From contig CASFPZ010000024.1 in assembly GCA_949296365.1 (NCBI GenBank), forward strand, positions 1 to 35,786: 35,786 nt of DNA, in the 5' to 3' direction. Under the pieces are notes generated by a model that worked only from the letters and a program-made list of their open reading frames with translations, searched no databases and had not been told where the DNA came from. Origin of the DNA: an uncultured Akkermansia sp. (GTDB taxonomy: Bacteria; Verrucomicrobiota; Verrucomicrobiia; Verrucomicrobiales; Akkermansiaceae). The position numbers were made by a program, and so were the translations under genes. Shown in pieces: positions 25,030 to 33,022 of the stretch; positions within the stretch are counted from its first letter, which is position 1; each line of letters begins with the position of its first letter.

Positions 25030-25079
25030 AACCTCTGTCTTCGTAAGACGCCAAGAGCTCGCGACTAGTCGTCGAGGTT
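25030..25079 (+). promoter_or_regulatory. Structured leader, possible cis-acting RNA
   Basis: AACCTC (25030-25035) and GAGGTT (25074-25079) can close a stem around two hairpins: GTCTT-CGT-AAGAC (25037-25049) and the palindrome CGACTAGTCG (25062-25071). This makes a compact three-way-junction-like fold 25 bases before the zinc peptidase start. It does not match any riboswitch I know. Confidence 0.45.
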
Positions 25080-25104
25080 TAAACATCAAAGAGAGCAACG
25101 TAAT

Positions 25105-25791
25105 ATGTACTTGTACTGGATTATTTTCATTGGCTCTATGTTAGCCAGTTGTTTTGTTTCGTGGATGATGAAGCGTAAGATGCAACATCATTCGGGATTA
25201 CCGATTGCTTTGACGGGGAAGCAAATTGCTGAACAGATGTTGAGAGAGAACAATATTCGCGATGTTTCCGTGACGTGCGTCGATGGTTTTTTAACTGACC
25301 ATTACAACCCAGTTAATAAAACAGTCAATTTGAGCCCAGAGGTGTACAACGGAGCGAATGTCGCGGCTGCGGCTGTTGCGGCTCATGAATGCGGCCATGC
25401 GGTGCAGCATGCACGAGCTTACCATTGGTTGTCTTTGCGGACGGCTATGGTGCCAACTGTAACTATTGCGTCAAGTTTAGGAACATGGGTGATTTTGGGT
25501 GGATTGGTTTTATTGGCTGCAAGCGGTAATCCATGGATCTTAATCATTGGTATCGTATGCTTTGCTTTGACGACGTTGTTTGCGTTTGTGACACTTCCTG
25601 TCGAATTTAACGCATCGCATCGCGCATTAGAGTGGATACGTTCTTCAGGATACGTTAGTTCAAGAGATCAGGAATGTGCCAAAAGCGCCTTATTTTGGGC
25701 TGCAATGACTTATGTTGTCAGTGCTCTCGCGTCATTGGCTTCTCTGTTGTATTACGTCATGATATTAATGGGGGCTCGTCGTGATGATTAA
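25105..25791 (+). CDS. YugP-like membrane zinc metallopeptidase
   Basis: A 228-residue integral membrane protein of the neutral zinc metallopeptidase group (YugP type). The zinc-binding motif HECGH is at residues 94-98, preceded by the segment GANVAAAAVAAHECGHAVQH. Hydrophobic segments lie at the N-terminus (WIIFIGSMLASCFVSWM), after the active site (TVTIASSLGTWVILGGLVLL, ILIIGIVCFALTTLFAF) and at the C-terminus. The last lies beyond LPVEFNASHRALEWI, which supplies the glutamate expected as third zinc ligand. Substrates of this family are not known. It is alone on its transcript, with a structured leader and AT-rich promoter. Confidence 0.88.
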   Translation: MYLYWIIFIGSMLASCFVSWMMKRKMQHHSGLPIALTGKQIAEQMLRENNIRDVSVTCVDGFLTDHYNPVNKTVNLSPEVYNGANVAAAAVAAHECGHAVQHARAYHWLSLRTAMVPTVTIASSLGTWVILGGLVLLAASGNPWILIIGIVCFALTTLFAFVTLPVEFNASHRALEWIRSSGYVSSRDQECAKSALFWAAMTYVVSALASLASLLYYVMILMGARRDD

Positions 25792-26169
25792 AATGTGCGA
25801 GACAATATAAAATATTGATTTAGAGTGTATTAAATTGGGGCTACAATATGTGTTTTTCTGTATTCATAATGTAGGGCTTATGTATGGGAAAGGTTGTTAA
25901 TGTCTCGGCACAAATGGCAAAACAGCAAAACCCAAGAAAATTCGCTCAGGAGAGAAATGTATTGGTTGGCTCATTTTTCTCCTGACTTGTTTTAGCTCGA
26001 AAACATTTTGAAGTAAAATAAGCCTTACAAAGTTCTCCGGAGGTGGCAATGAAACGAAGGTTAGAACAGGCGAGACTGTGATTGAGGAAGTCATGCCTAA
26101 AAAAAATTTGGTGAGTCATTGATTTCCCCCGATAGATGTATATGATGACGGTGTACGGGATTGAGAACG
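25792..26169. other. Non-coding stretch before pdhA
   Basis: About 380 AT-rich bases. They hold a near-perfect 14-base inverted repeat (25946-25959 with 25972-25985, arms TCAGGAGA.. / ..TCTCCTGA) and two very short ORFs with purine-rich sites: 26049-26081 (10 codons, after GGAGGT) and 26093-26122 (9 codons). No larger gene is visible. It is likely the regulatory region of the pyruvate dehydrogenase operon. Confidence 0.6.
25946..25985. repeat. Inverted repeat upstream of pdhA
   Basis: TCAGGAGAGAAATG and CATTTTTCTCCTGA form 14 base pairs with a single G-T wobble around a 12-base loop. CTTGTTTT follows. It may be a terminator for a transcript from the zinc peptidase gene, or part of the pdhA leader. 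Confidence 0.55.
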
Positions 26170-27153
26170 ATGGACATCAAAGAACTTGCGCTTCGAGCTT
26201 ATAGGGCAATGGTGGTGGCCCGGGCGTTTGATACTAAAATATCTAGTTTGTATAAGGCAGGGAAAATAACTGGAGGTGTCTTTCTAGGGCGCGGCCACGA
26301 GGCGATTGCTGCGTCTGGCGGAGTGATGGTTCAGATGGGTAAGGATATTTTTTCACCATTTATTCGGGAGCAGGCAGGGCGTTTAGCGTATGGCGAACCT
26401 TTAATTGAAGCGGCTCGGTCTTACTTCGGTTCTGCTTTAGGTTATACTCGAGGACGCGATGGAGATGTTCATCGGGGAAAACCAGACGTTGGGTATGTCA
26501 TTCCTATATCTCATTTAGGGGCAACGGTAGCTGTTGTTTTGGGCGAATTGTTTGCTCACAAATTGGACAATACGATGGATGGCCGAATTGGTATGGCATT
26601 TTGTGGTGATGGTACGACATCGACTGGTGCGTTTAATGAAGCTTGTAATTTGGCAGCAGTAGAAAAACTCCCGTTGGTGTTAGTTGTGTCCAATAATAAA
26701 TTTGCTTATTCTACGCCTAATGTTCACGAATTTGGTTGTCGGAGTTTGATTGATCGCGGCAAGGGGTTTGGTATGGAGGTTTATGAAGTCGATGGAACGG
26801 ATTTGTTAGCAACGTTAAAAGTATTTAGCGAAGCTGTTGGCAAAGCTCGGGCGGGGAAAGGCCCTCAGTGGATTTTAGCGAACACATTGAGAATGTGCGG
26901 ACATGGAGAACACGATGATGCTTCGTACATTCCTCAAGAATTGAAAGCAGCTTATGCAGAACGCGATCCTTTGGATGTGGCCGAACGCCAAGTTATGGAA
27001 CAATGTTGGTTGACTCAGGAAGAAATTGTTGCATTAAAACACGAAGCTGCTTCCGAGGTTCAAGCAGCTGTGGCACAAGCTCAGCGAGAACCCGAGCCTG
27101 ATCCTTTTGTAGAAGATTGGTCGGCAACAGTTTGGAGGCAAACAACTTATTGA
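26170..27153 (+). CDS. pdhA: Pyruvate dehydrogenase E1 component, alpha subunit
   Basis: The alpha subunit of the thiamine-diphosphate E1 decarboxylates pyruvate and acetylates the lipoyl group of E2. The 327-residue protein shows the TPP/Mg-binding signature beginning GDGTTSTGAFNEACNLA and ending in VVSNN, and a nearby phosphorylation-loop-like region (MCGHGEHDDASY). The R/H residues of the substrate channel (ISHLGATVAVVLGE) are also seen. Branched-chain 2-oxoacid or acetoin E1 subunits look similar, so the substrate is inferred. The ATG at 26170 (MDIKELALRAYR) was taken over a TTG three codons upstream. It is followed by pdhB after 22 bases. Confidence 0.88.
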   Translation: MDIKELALRAYRAMVVARAFDTKISSLYKAGKITGGVFLGRGHEAIAASGGVMVQMGKDIFSPFIREQAGRLAYGEPLIEAARSYFGSALGYTRGRDGDVHRGKPDVGYVIPISHLGATVAVVLGELFAHKLDNTMDGRIGMAFCGDGTTSTGAFNEACNLAAVEKLPLVLVVSNNKFAYSTPNVHEFGCRSLIDRGKGFGMEVYEVDGTDLLATLKVFSEAVGKARAGKGPQWILANTLRMCGHGEHDDASYIPQELKAAYAERDPLDVAERQVMEQCWLTQEEIVALKHEAASEVQAAVAQAQREPEPDPFVEDWSATVWRQTTY

Positions 27154-27175
27154 ACACGCATCAAGAATTAAAAAC

Positions 27176-28147
27176 ATGAGTGTGACGTATATAGATGCCA
27201 TCAGAGAGGCTCAAGAGGATTTGTTGCGGGAAGAACCTGATGTGTTCATATATGGGCAAGATATAGGCGTGTTTGGCGGAGCCTTTAAAGCAACCAAGCA
27301 TTTGAAAGAACTCTTCCCAAGGAGAGTGATTGATTCTCCTATTAGTGAGGATGCCATGGCGGGCTTGGCAATTGGTGCTGCTATTGCCGGGAAAAAACCA
27401 ATATTGGAGATTCAATTCGCTGATTTTAGCACAATTGCATTGAACCAGATAGCCAATATGGGGGCTTCTCATTTTTATAGAACAGGAGTTCCTGTCAATT
27501 TAACAGTACGTTTGCCCAGTGGAGGTACACCAGGGGGAGGGCCATTCCACAGTCAGTGTGTCGAAGCGCTTTTTGCCCATTTCCCAGGTTTGCATGTGAT
27601 GACTCCAGCTACGGTTGCTGATGCTTATTGGATGTTGCGCCAGGCTGTTGAGATCCCTGATCCTGTGATATTCATGGAACACAAGTTTTTATACAGGTGG
27701 CTGAAGGCAGAGTCGTATCGGGATGAAACAGTTTTGCCTTTTGGTCGTGCCCGTATTGCTCGCCCTGGCAAGCATGCAACGGTAGTAGCCTATAGTGCTA
27801 TGGTTCACGAAGCCACTCGGGCTGCCGACTTGTTAGCTACTGAGAGCGGCTATGAGGTAGAAGTGGTCGATTTGCGATCCATCAAACCTCTGGACGTTGA
27901 TACAATCATAGCCTCTGTAGCCCGGACTGGGCGAGTTTTGGCTGTGGGAGAAGATTTTCCGTGGGGGGGGGTGACGGCTGAGGTGGTTTCCTGTATTGTG
28001 GCAGAAGGATTCCATTTGTTGGATGCTCCTCCGATGCGCCTGAATGCACGCGATTGTCCAATACCCAAACACCCCAATCTCTGGAAAGTACATCGACCTA
28101 CTCTAGAATCTATTGTATCGTCTCTCCGCCATCTACTTGCCATTTAA
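27176..28147 (+). CDS. pdhB: Pyruvate dehydrogenase E1 component, beta subunit
   Basis: The beta subunit of the 2-oxoacid E1 completes the thiamine-diphosphate active site with the PdhA product. The 323-residue transketolase-like protein shows YGQDIGVFGGAFKATKHL, the segment DSPISEDAMAGLAIGAA with the TPP-activating glutamate, and FADFSTIALNQIANMG. It also has RLPSGGTPGGGPFHSQ, VVDLRSIKPLD and VGEDFPWGGVTAEV of the C-terminal domain. It lies between pdhA and the E2 gene, 20 bases from the latter's start. Confidence 0.9.
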   Translation: MSVTYIDAIREAQEDLLREEPDVFIYGQDIGVFGGAFKATKHLKELFPRRVIDSPISEDAMAGLAIGAAIAGKKPILEIQFADFSTIALNQIANMGASHFYRTGVPVNLTVRLPSGGTPGGGPFHSQCVEALFAHFPGLHVMTPATVADAYWMLRQAVEIPDPVIFMEHKFLYRWLKAESYRDETVLPFGRARIARPGKHATVVAYSAMVHEATRAADLLATESGYEVEVVDLRSIKPLDVDTIIASVARTGRVLAVGEDFPWGGVTAEVVSCIVAEGFHLLDAPPMRLNARDCPIPKHPNLWKVHRPTLESIVSSLRHLLAI

Positions 28148-28167
28148 CCATCTAATTGTTTGAAGCC

Positions 28168-29436
28168 ATGCCGAAAGTTCCCATTCTCATGCCTCAGCTG
28201 GGCGAATCGATAGCTGAAGCGACTGTTTTGCGCCAGCTTGTTCCCTTGGGGCAGCCAGTAGAAGCCGATCAGGAGATTTTTGAGGTAGAAACCAACAAAG
28301 CCACCATGGGGGTGACGACGATGTGCAGCGGGACCCTGACGGACGTTTTGATCCACGAGGGCGATTCTGTGGTCGTAGGATCGTGTATGGCCATGATCGA
28401 GGCGACGGAAAAGGAAATCGAGCGTTCGGGGGCTCGTCCGATTAGCGATGATGTTCCGCCGACCCTTCCCGGTAGCCCGGAATCTGTCCCTAATTTATCA
28501 TCTGTATCTTCGAGTGATGGCGACCAATCAGGTGTCCATTTCCAGGTCAGTGGTGAGTATCGCGAACAGAATGTGTCTCCTGTTGTACAACCTAGCGTGC
28601 GCGGCCTTCCTGTGCCTGTTGGCATGAAAGGGGCCCATTATTTGTCTCCGCGCATGCGTGCTCGAATGGATGAACTGGGAATGCGAGCATCTGACATTGC
28701 TTTTATCACGGGGTCTGGTGCAGGCGGACGAGTGACTATTGACGATTTGGAAGAATTCCTTAACTATGTGAAGGAATGGCCGACAAAGAAGGCGTCAATG
28801 ATGCGGATGGCTGTAGCCGATTCGATGCGTCGCAGTTGGACTCGTCCGTTAGCTTCTGCTGGCAGGCCGGTCTATATGGATCCAGTTTTGAAGCACCGCC
28901 GTAACCATCCGAAGAAACCTGGAGTAACATTGTATTTTGTACGAGCCTTGGCTTTGGCTTTAGCGGAGTATCCGGAATGTGCTGGTTATTTGGTTGGAGA
29001 GAAGATTCTCATGCCTCGGGCGATTGATATTGGTGTTGCCGTACAGGTGGCTGACGGTGTGATGGTGCCCGTCCTCCGGCAAGCTAATGAGTTCACCTTG
29101 AATGAACTACTGGATGAATACAATCGTTTGGTAGCATTGGCTCGAAGTCGACGCTTGCCGCAAAGCGATCAAAAAGGTGGCATTGCCACGGTGAGTAATT
29201 TTGGGGGGTTCGGATTGACGACCGCTGCACCCATGCCGATGCCTAGTGAGTCTGTGATTTTAGGTGTAGGGGCCGTGACGAAAGAACCGGTTTGGAGCGA
29301 CGAGGTGGAAGCGTTTATTCCTGTGTCGATGGCGAATATTGTTGGTTCGTTTGATCACCGGGTTATTGACGGCGGCGATGCTGGCAAATTACTGCGCCGT
29401 GTTGCTGAATTGTTGCAGAGACCTGAATATTTGTAG
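28168..29436 (+). CDS. pdhC: Dihydrolipoamide acyltransferase (E2) of the pyruvate dehydrogenase complex
   Basis: E2 carries the swinging lipoyl arm and transfers the acetyl group to coenzyme A. In the 422-residue protein one lipoyl domain covers residues 1-80, with the lipoylated lysine in EVETNKATMGV (usually ETDKA). A flexible linker follows. A peripheral-subunit-binding domain near residues 155-190 has LSPRMRARMDELGM and GSGAGGRVTIDDL. The catalytic domain ends in SFDHRVIDGGDAG (HxxxDG). The ATG at 28168 is preferred over TTG at 28156. The E3 gene (lpd) is not in the window, so E3 must be encoded elsewhere. Confidence 0.92.
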   Translation: MPKVPILMPQLGESIAEATVLRQLVPLGQPVEADQEIFEVETNKATMGVTTMCSGTLTDVLIHEGDSVVVGSCMAMIEATEKEIERSGARPISDDVPPTLPGSPESVPNLSSVSSSDGDQSGVHFQVSGEYREQNVSPVVQPSVRGLPVPVGMKGAHYLSPRMRARMDELGMRASDIAFITGSGAGGRVTIDDLEEFLNYVKEWPTKKASMMRMAVADSMRRSWTRPLASAGRPVYMDPVLKHRRNHPKKPGVTLYFVRALALALAEYPECAGYLVGEKILMPRAIDIGVAVQVADGVMVPVLRQANEFTLNELLDEYNRLVALARSRRLPQSDQKGGIATVSNFGGFGLTTAAPMPMPSESVILGVGAVTKEPVWSDEVEAFIPVSMANIVGSFDHRVIDGGDAGKLLRRVAELLQRPEYL

Positions 29437-29458
29437 AATATTGGAACTAGTTAGATAA

Positions 29459-30274
29459 ATGAGTGAAGCTGCCATATTGGGACTTGTAGCTGGTAATGGA
29501 GAATACCCTAGATTGGTCATTGAAGGAGCCCGCAAGCAAGTACCTGGCATTAAAATAGTCGTCGTCGCATTTCGCGGAGAGACGCGACAAGATCTCGTTC
29601 CGTTAGCAGATGTTTGTGAATGGTTCCGGGTAGGGCAAGTCTCGGGCCCATTTCAATTTTTCAGCAAACATGGAGTACGGCAGGTCATTATGGCTGGTCA
29701 ACTTGCACCGAGCAATTTATTCAATTTACGTCCGGATTTGCGGGCATTGATGATTTTAGCTCGGTTGCCGAGGCGGAATGCGGAAACAATTTTTGGCGCT
29801 GTAGCTGATGAAGCTTCCAAATTTGGCATTGAGGTTCTTCCGGCGACGACATACATGGAAGATCATATTCCTAGAGTGGGGCATATTGCCGGTCCAGTGC
29901 CGAACGACCGTCAGATGCTGGATGCGAAGTATGGTATGCGCATTGCCAAAGAAGTGAGTCGGCTTGATATTGGCCAGTCTGTTCTTGTACGGCATGGTAC
30001 AGTGTTGGCGGTAGAAGGATTCGAGGGAACAAATGAATGCATCAAACGAGGTGGCGCCCTGGGCAATGGTAGGAATGTAACGTTGGCTAAAGTAGCAAAG
30101 GCGAATCATGACATGCGATTCGATGTCCCGGTTGTAGGAAATTTGACGTTGGAAACTTGCCGTGACGCTGGGGTATCTCAGATTGTTATGGAGGCTGGGA
30201 AAACTCTTTTGCTTCAGCGCGAGTCTGTGTTTGAGATATGCCGTAAGAACAAGATTTCCCTCCATGCTCTTTAA
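29459..30274 (+). CDS. lpxI: UDP-2,3-diacylglucosamine pyrophosphatase LpxI
   Basis: LpxI cleaves UDP-2,3-diacylglucosamine to lipid X and UMP in lipid A synthesis, replacing LpxH in lineages that lack it. The 271-residue protein matches the DUF1009/LpxI family: LGLVAGNGEYPRLV at the start, VRQVIMAGQLAP, LPATTYMEDHIPRVG and the conserved GTVLAVEGFEGTNECIKRGG in the C-terminal domain. This implies a Gram-negative lipopolysaccharide-type outer membrane. It begins 22 bases after pdhC and precedes exonuclease III. Confidence 0.93.
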   Translation: MSEAAILGLVAGNGEYPRLVIEGARKQVPGIKIVVVAFRGETRQDLVPLADVCEWFRVGQVSGPFQFFSKHGVRQVIMAGQLAPSNLFNLRPDLRALMILARLPRRNAETIFGAVADEASKFGIEVLPATTYMEDHIPRVGHIAGPVPNDRQMLDAKYGMRIAKEVSRLDIGQSVLVRHGTVLAVEGFEGTNECIKRGGALGNGRNVTLAKVAKANHDMRFDVPVVGNLTLETCRDAGVSQIVMEAGKTLLLQRESVFEICRKNKISLHAL

Positions 30275-30301
30275 TAAACAGCTATAAAACAATAGTCGGA
30301 T

Positions 30302-31075
30302 ATGGAAAGGAGAGAAATAAGATTGGTTTCTTGGAATGTCAATGGCCTGCGTGCTGCGCTTGGAAAAGGTTTGGCAGAATCGATGGAGGAGTTGAAAGCA
30401 GATGTTATCTGTTTCCAAGAAATTAAAGCGAAACAAGAACAAGTTTCAGATTTGTGGCTTGCAACATGGCCATACCAGTTGTGGAATCCGGCAACGCGTC
30501 CAGGGTATTCAGGAACATTGATCCTAAGTAAAATGCAGCCGTGTCAAACGATCTTAGGAATCGGTATTGAAGAACACGATCAGGAAGGACGTGTCTGTAC
30601 GATGGAATTTGAACCGTTCTATCTCGTCAACTGCTATACGCCTAATTCCCAGAATGAATTGGCTCGTTTGCCGTATCGTCAGGTGTGGGATACGGCTTTC
30701 CGCGAGTATGTTGCAAGCTTGGCGAAGCATAAACCAGTCGTGTTCTGTGGAGATTTGAATGTGGCCCATGAAGAAATCGATATTGCTCGACCAGAAGCGA
30801 ACCATTTTTCAGCCGGATTCTCTGATGAAGAACGCCAAGGATTTACTGAATTGCTGCAAGCTGGTTTTGTCGATACGTTTCGGCATTTGCATCCTGATAC
30901 GCGAGACGCCTACTCGTGGTGGTCGTATCGCGGCGGCGCCCGTGCTAGAAATGTGGGATGGCGAATCGATTATTTCTGCGTATCTCAAGAACTTAGTTCT
31001 CGAGTTCAGGCTGCTGCTATTCATCCGGATATTATGGGGTCAGACCATTGCCCTGTATCGTTGAATATAGTTTGA
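30302..31075 (+). CDS. xth: Exodeoxyribonuclease III
   Basis: Exonuclease III is the AP endonuclease of base-excision repair, with 3'-exonuclease and 3'-phosphatase activity. The 257-residue EEP-fold protein shows RLVSWNVNGLRAALGKG, the metal-ligand glutamate in ICFQEIKAKQEQ, NCYTPNS, the catalytic pair in CGDLNVAH, WRIDYF and the terminal GSDHCPV with the catalytic histidine. The length is normal. It is likely in one transcript with lpxI (27 bases upstream) and rdgB (20 bases downstream). Confidence 0.95.
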   Translation: MERREIRLVSWNVNGLRAALGKGLAESMEELKADVICFQEIKAKQEQVSDLWLATWPYQLWNPATRPGYSGTLILSKMQPCQTILGIGIEEHDQEGRVCTMEFEPFYLVNCYTPNSQNELARLPYRQVWDTAFREYVASLAKHKPVVFCGDLNVAHEEIDIARPEANHFSAGFSDEERQGFTELLQAGFVDTFRHLHPDTRDAYSWWSYRGGARARNVGWRIDYFCVSQELSSRVQAAAIHPDIMGSDHCPVSLNIV

Positions 31076-31095
31076 ATATCAATCCACAATTGGTA

Positions 31096-31716
31096 ATGAA
31101 AGAACAATTGCCTTTATTAGTCGTTGCCACGCGCAATTCGCATAAAACGGATGAAATTCGATCCATGTTGGAGGGAGTTTATATAGTACGCGATCTGTCT
31201 ACCTATCCGGAGGCACCTCTTGTGGAAGAAACTGGTACGACATTTTCCGAAAATGCGGCCTTGAAAGCAGTGTCAGCTTCTCAATGTATTCCTGGTATTG
31301 TGTTGGCGGATGACTCAGGGCTGGAAGTAGATGCTTTAGGGGGGCGTCCCGGAGTGTGGTCGTCTCGTTTTGGTGGCGAAGAAGGGAACCATTCTAAAAA
31401 CAATGAACGAATGATTTTGGAATTGAAACAGGCTGGCATTTCAACTCCTGATCAAACTAAGGCCCGGTTCCGATGTGTGATGGTGCTTGCCCAAAAAGGT
31501 AAGATCCTGGCAGAATTTTCAGGGGTTGTCGAGGGACATATGATTTTGGAAAAGCGAGGCCAGGAGGGATTTGGATACGATCCGCTTTTTGTGCCAGAGG
31601 GGTTCGATCAAACATTTGCCGAACTACCAGGCAGCGTCAAAAATTCGATGTCCCATCGTGGAAGGGCTTTGCAAAAGGCAATAGATTGGCTCCAAGCGAA
31701 AGAGCGGCAGATTTGA
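31096..31716 (+). CDS. rdgB: XTP/dITP diphosphohydrolase (Ham1/RdgB family)
   Basis: RdgB hydrolyses non-canonical purine nucleotides (ITP, dITP, XTP) to monophosphates, keeping them out of DNA and RNA. The 206-residue protein has LVVATRNSHKTDEI at the start, TTFSENAALKA, the catalytic ADDSGLEVDALGGRPGVWSSRF, GFGYDPLFVPEG and KNSMSHRGRALQK. The ATG at 31096 starts the conserved protein; a longer frame begins at 31048 inside xth. It lies beside exonuclease III, a functional pair for DNA quality control. Confidence 0.95.
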   Translation: MKEQLPLLVVATRNSHKTDEIRSMLEGVYIVRDLSTYPEAPLVEETGTTFSENAALKAVSASQCIPGIVLADDSGLEVDALGGRPGVWSSRFGGEEGNHSKNNERMILELKQAGISTPDQTKARFRCVMVLAQKGKILAEFSGVVEGHMILEKRGQEGFGYDPLFVPEGFDQTFAELPGSVKNSMSHRGRALQKAIDWLQAKERQI

Positions 31717-31731
31717 ATGCGTATATAGGGC

Positions 31732-32940
31732 ATGGAAGCAGCGCAGAACCTTCTGGATAGTCTTGGGAAAAGGCCTCGCATTGATGTAATTGACGCCTTA
31801 CGAGGGTTTGCCGTGATGGCGATTGTCCTCGTACATAGTGTAGAACATTTTATTTTTCCCGTTTATCCGGAAAATCAGCCCGCATGGTTGGTGGCTATCG
31901 ATCAAGGCGTTTTGGCTGGAATTTTTGCATTATTCGCTGGGAAGGCGTATGCGATTTTTGCGTTGTTGTTTGGTTTTACGTTTTTCCTACAATCGGATAA
32001 TCAGAAACGAAAAGGAAAAGATTTCGGATATCGTTTTTTATGGAGGATGGTGTTGTTATTAGGATTTGCCACGTTGGATGCGGCTTTTTTCCCGGCAGGC
32101 GACGTGTTGTTGTTATTTGCTATTGTAGGTCTTGTTCTATTTTTAGTTAGGAAATGGAGTGATTCGGCTGTTGGCGTGTTAGCAGCTATTTTTTTGTTGC
32201 AGCCGATGGAGTGGATTTATGGGATAATGAGCTGGTTGCTGCCTGGATTTTCTTTGCCTGATTGGGGAATTGCTGCTATGTATGACGAGGTTGGCAATGT
32301 GGTGAAGGAGGTCGATTGGCTAAACATGTTGTGGACGAATGTAACACTTGGCCAAAAAGCCAGTTTGCTGTGGGCAGTAGATGCAGGGCGTTTCTTTCAG
32401 ACAGCCGGGTTATTTTTATTAGGTATGCTGATTGGCCGCAAAGGCTTGTTCTTAATGACCCAAAAGAATTTACGATTCTGGGGAAAAGTCCTGATTCTTT
32501 CAGCTGTCGCTTTTTCTCCGCTCTATGCGTGGAAGGAACTTTTGGGGAACAGTGATTCTGCATCTATCGTGAAAACGGTGGGCACGGTTTTCGATATGTG
32601 GCAGAAACTGGCCTTTACGTTCGTTTTGGTTTCATCATTTGTGTTGGCTTATTACCGGAGTCAGCGTTTTTGCAAGCTGGTGTCCAACCTGCGATACTAT
32701 GGACGCATGAGTTTGACGAATTATGTGACGCAATCAATAATTGGTGCTTTGATCTTCTTCCCAGTCGGTTTTTATCTAGCGCCGTATTGCGGATATACAT
32801 TAAGCTTGTTGGTGGGAGTGGTTATCTTTGGGCTTCAACTTACCTTTTGCAGGTGGTGGCTTAAGAAACATCGTCAAGGCCCCTTGGAATCACTATGGCA
32901 TTGGTGGACATGGTTGGGCGATGCTTCCAAAAAAAGTTGA
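31732..32940 (+). CDS. DUF418-like multi-pass membrane protein
   Basis: A 402-residue integral membrane protein with about ten hydrophobic segments. The N-terminus PRIDVIDALRGFAVMAIVLVH is the signature of the DUF418/YeiB and related acyltransferase-3-like families, in which a conserved Arg-Gly sits on the first membrane helix. The C-terminal region (RYYGRMSLTNYVTQSIIG) also matches the usual DUF418 ending. The function of this family is not established; roles in transporting or modifying envelope metabolites are speculated. It begins 15 bases after rdgB. Confidence 0.8.
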   Translation: MEAAQNLLDSLGKRPRIDVIDALRGFAVMAIVLVHSVEHFIFPVYPENQPAWLVAIDQGVLAGIFALFAGKAYAIFALLFGFTFFLQSDNQKRKGKDFGYRFLWRMVLLLGFATLDAAFFPAGDVLLLFAIVGLVLFLVRKWSDSAVGVLAAIFLLQPMEWIYGIMSWLLPGFSLPDWGIAAMYDEVGNVVKEVDWLNMLWTNVTLGQKASLLWAVDAGRFFQTAGLFLLGMLIGRKGLFLMTQKNLRFWGKVLILSAVAFSPLYAWKELLGNSDSASIVKTVGTVFDMWQKLAFTFVLVSSFVLAYYRSQRFCKLVSNLRYYGRMSLTNYVTQSIIGALIFFPVGFYLAPYCGYTLSLLVGVVIFGLQLTFCRWWLKKHRQGPLESLWHWWTWLGDASKKS

Positions 32941-33022
32941 GACTTCTCATTGGTGTCTCTTAGACGGGAGAGTGATAATCTACTTTTAATGGCAAGATAA
33001 CATAGCTTCAGTGTTATTATAT

